Translations under genes and position numbers: made by a program
Assembly: GCF_004168585.1 (NCBI RefSeq)
Contig: NZ_PGVH01000042.1
Span: forward strand, 1-64,000
Length of the DNA stretch: 64,000 bases
Direction of reading: 5' to 3'
Origin: Shewanella sp. OPT22
Lineage (GTDB): Bacteria > Pseudomonadota > Gammaproteobacteria > Enterobacterales > Shewanellaceae
Notes under the pieces: generated by a model
The model's input: the letters and a program-made list of their open reading frames with translations, nothing else
Databases searched by the model: none
What the model was told of the DNA's origin: nothing
Shown here: positions 63,064 to 64,000 of the stretch, one piece after another
Layout: the number at the start of each line of letters is the position of its first letter
Position numbering within the stretch: the first letter of the stretch is position 1

Positions 63064-64000
63064 ATGCAGCATTCAATCATAGTTGCTGATGATGACATGC
63101 AAATCCTTGCTGCATTAAAGCTACTTTTAAATGCAGAAGGTTATGAGGTGACGGCAGTAACGTCACCTCAAGCATTATTGCAGCACATCAAAATAACGTC
63201 ATTTTCTGTTGCACTGATAGATTTAAATTATCAGCGTGACACGACATCTGGCCAAGAAGGGCTCGAATTACTTAACGCAATTAAAGATATCGATGAATGT
63301 TTACCTGTTGTTGTGATGACGGGTTTCAGTAACATCGATATCGCCGTTAATGCCATGAAATCGGGCGCTGCTGATTTTGTCCAAAAACCATGGGAAAACG
63401 ATCGTTTATTAAATATTTTACAGGCTCAAATTCGCTTGTTTGATAGTGAACAAAAAAGCCGAAAGCTGATCGAACAAAATACACTCCTAAAGAAAGAAGT
63501 CAGTCCTGAACCTGCTGATTTAATCGCAATTTCAAGTTCAATGAAACATGTTCTATCACAGATTGAAAAGTTGGCATTGAGCGATATGAACATTTTATTT
63601 ACAGGCGAAAATGGTACAGGGAAGAGTGTTTTTGCTGAATACTTACACCTGTGTTCATCACGAACCAACCAGCCTTTTATTTCAGTAAATATGGGCGCTA
63701 TCAGTGAAACTGTTTTCGAGAGTGAAATGTTTGGGCATGTAAAAGGAGCATTTACCGATGCCAAAAGTAACCGCATTGGTCGCTTGGAATTGGCAGAGCA
63801 AGGCACTCTTTTTCTTGATGAAATCGGCAATATCCCGTTGTCTCAGCAAGCTAAATTATTAAGAGTATTAGAAGCTCGACAGTATGAAAAATTAGGGAGT
63901 TCTAAGACGTTCATCATGAATGCCAGAGTGATATCTGCAACAAACGCTAATTTGTCTGAATTGATAGAGGAAGGGCGTTTCAGGCAAGATTTATTGTATC
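63064..64000 (+). CDS. NtrC-type sigma-54 response regulator, 3' end outside window
   Basis: The first 312 residues of a response regulator. Receiver domain 1-120 with DDD at 9-11, the phosphoacceptor aspartate in ALIDLNY, the threonine in VVVMTGF and lysine in FVQKPW. Then a sigma-54 AAA+ domain with Walker A GENGTGKS, GHVKGAFTDA (GAFTDA in place of GAFTGA) and LFLDEIGNI. AGAAGG precedes the ATG 45 bp after the permease stop, so it is probably co-transcribed with and may control the exporter genes. The sensor kinase is expected beyond the edge. Confidence 0.9.
   Translation, partial: MQHSIIVADDDMQILAALKLLLNAEGYEVTAVTSPQALLQHIKITSFSVALIDLNYQRDTTSGQEGLELLNAIKDIDECLPVVVMTGFSNIDIAVNAMKSGAADFVQKPWENDRLLNILQAQIRLFDSEQKSRKLIEQNTLLKKEVSPEPADLIAISSSMKHVLSQIEKLALSDMNILFTGENGTGKSVFAEYLHLCSSRTNQPFISVNMGAISETVFESEMFGHVKGAFTDAKSNRIGRLELAEQGTLFLDEIGNIPLSQQAKLLRVLEARQYEKLGSSKTFIMNARVISATNANLSELIEEGRFRQDLLY

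Overview
The window looks like a chromosome segment of a low-GC marine gammaproteobacterium, most likely of the Alteromonadales (Pseudoalteromonas/Shewanella-like). The backbone block gcvP-gcvH-gcvT-ubiI-ubiH-ygfB-zapA-ssrS (about 31.5-40.3 kb) has the gene order found in E. coli and its relatives. Genus is an inference from gene content and composition only.

Two accessory regions flank this block. On its 3' (gcvP) side lies a chromosomal integron: at least five gene cassettes and a sixth cut by the window edge (1-2402), then an integron integrase gene (2709-3674) broken by one in-frame TGA. Between the integron and gcvP sits a complete Tn7-like transposon. Its ends can be read exactly: TGATCA-ended arms at 4363 and 31521, three spaced TnsB-type sites on the left, three closely packed on the right, and a 5-bp target duplication TCAAC. 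It lies just downstream of the gcvP stop codon. It carries tnsA, tnsB, tnsC and two TniQ-family selector genes. It also carries a DdmD/DdmE-like plasmid-defence pair (helicase-nuclease plus Argonaute-like protein) and a large co-directional defence block: type I restriction genes hsdR/M/S, a 5'-nucleotidase, a DUF3696 ATPase, a PLD-like protein and a DUF2130 protein. The block is headed by a sigma-54 activator with an N-terminal CARF-like sensor domain. A near-consensus sigma-54 promoter lies between the activator and hsdR, so the restriction operon appears to be signal-induced. I regard this as the most interesting system in the window.

On the other side of the backbone, directly after the 6S RNA terminator, is an island led by a gamma-mobile-trio (gmtY-gmtZ-gmtX, 40.5-45.2 kb). 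It is followed by a DUF4238 gene, a serine resolvase, the N-terminal stub of a TniA/TnsB-type transposase, a two-gene HEPN module, and four 21-22 bp tandem repeats with a TGACAAATTAA core that look like a transposon end (49.61-49.70 kb). A 210-224 bp structured repeat occurs here and again, inverted, near the integron integrase. Its hairpins show compensatory base changes.

The last 14 kb is ordinary chromosome: a secreted protein of unknown function, a PepSY protein and TonB-dependent siderophore receptor under a probable Fur box, a flavin monooxygenase-like protein, a MacA/MacB-like exporter, and the start of an NtrC-type response regulator cut by the window edge.
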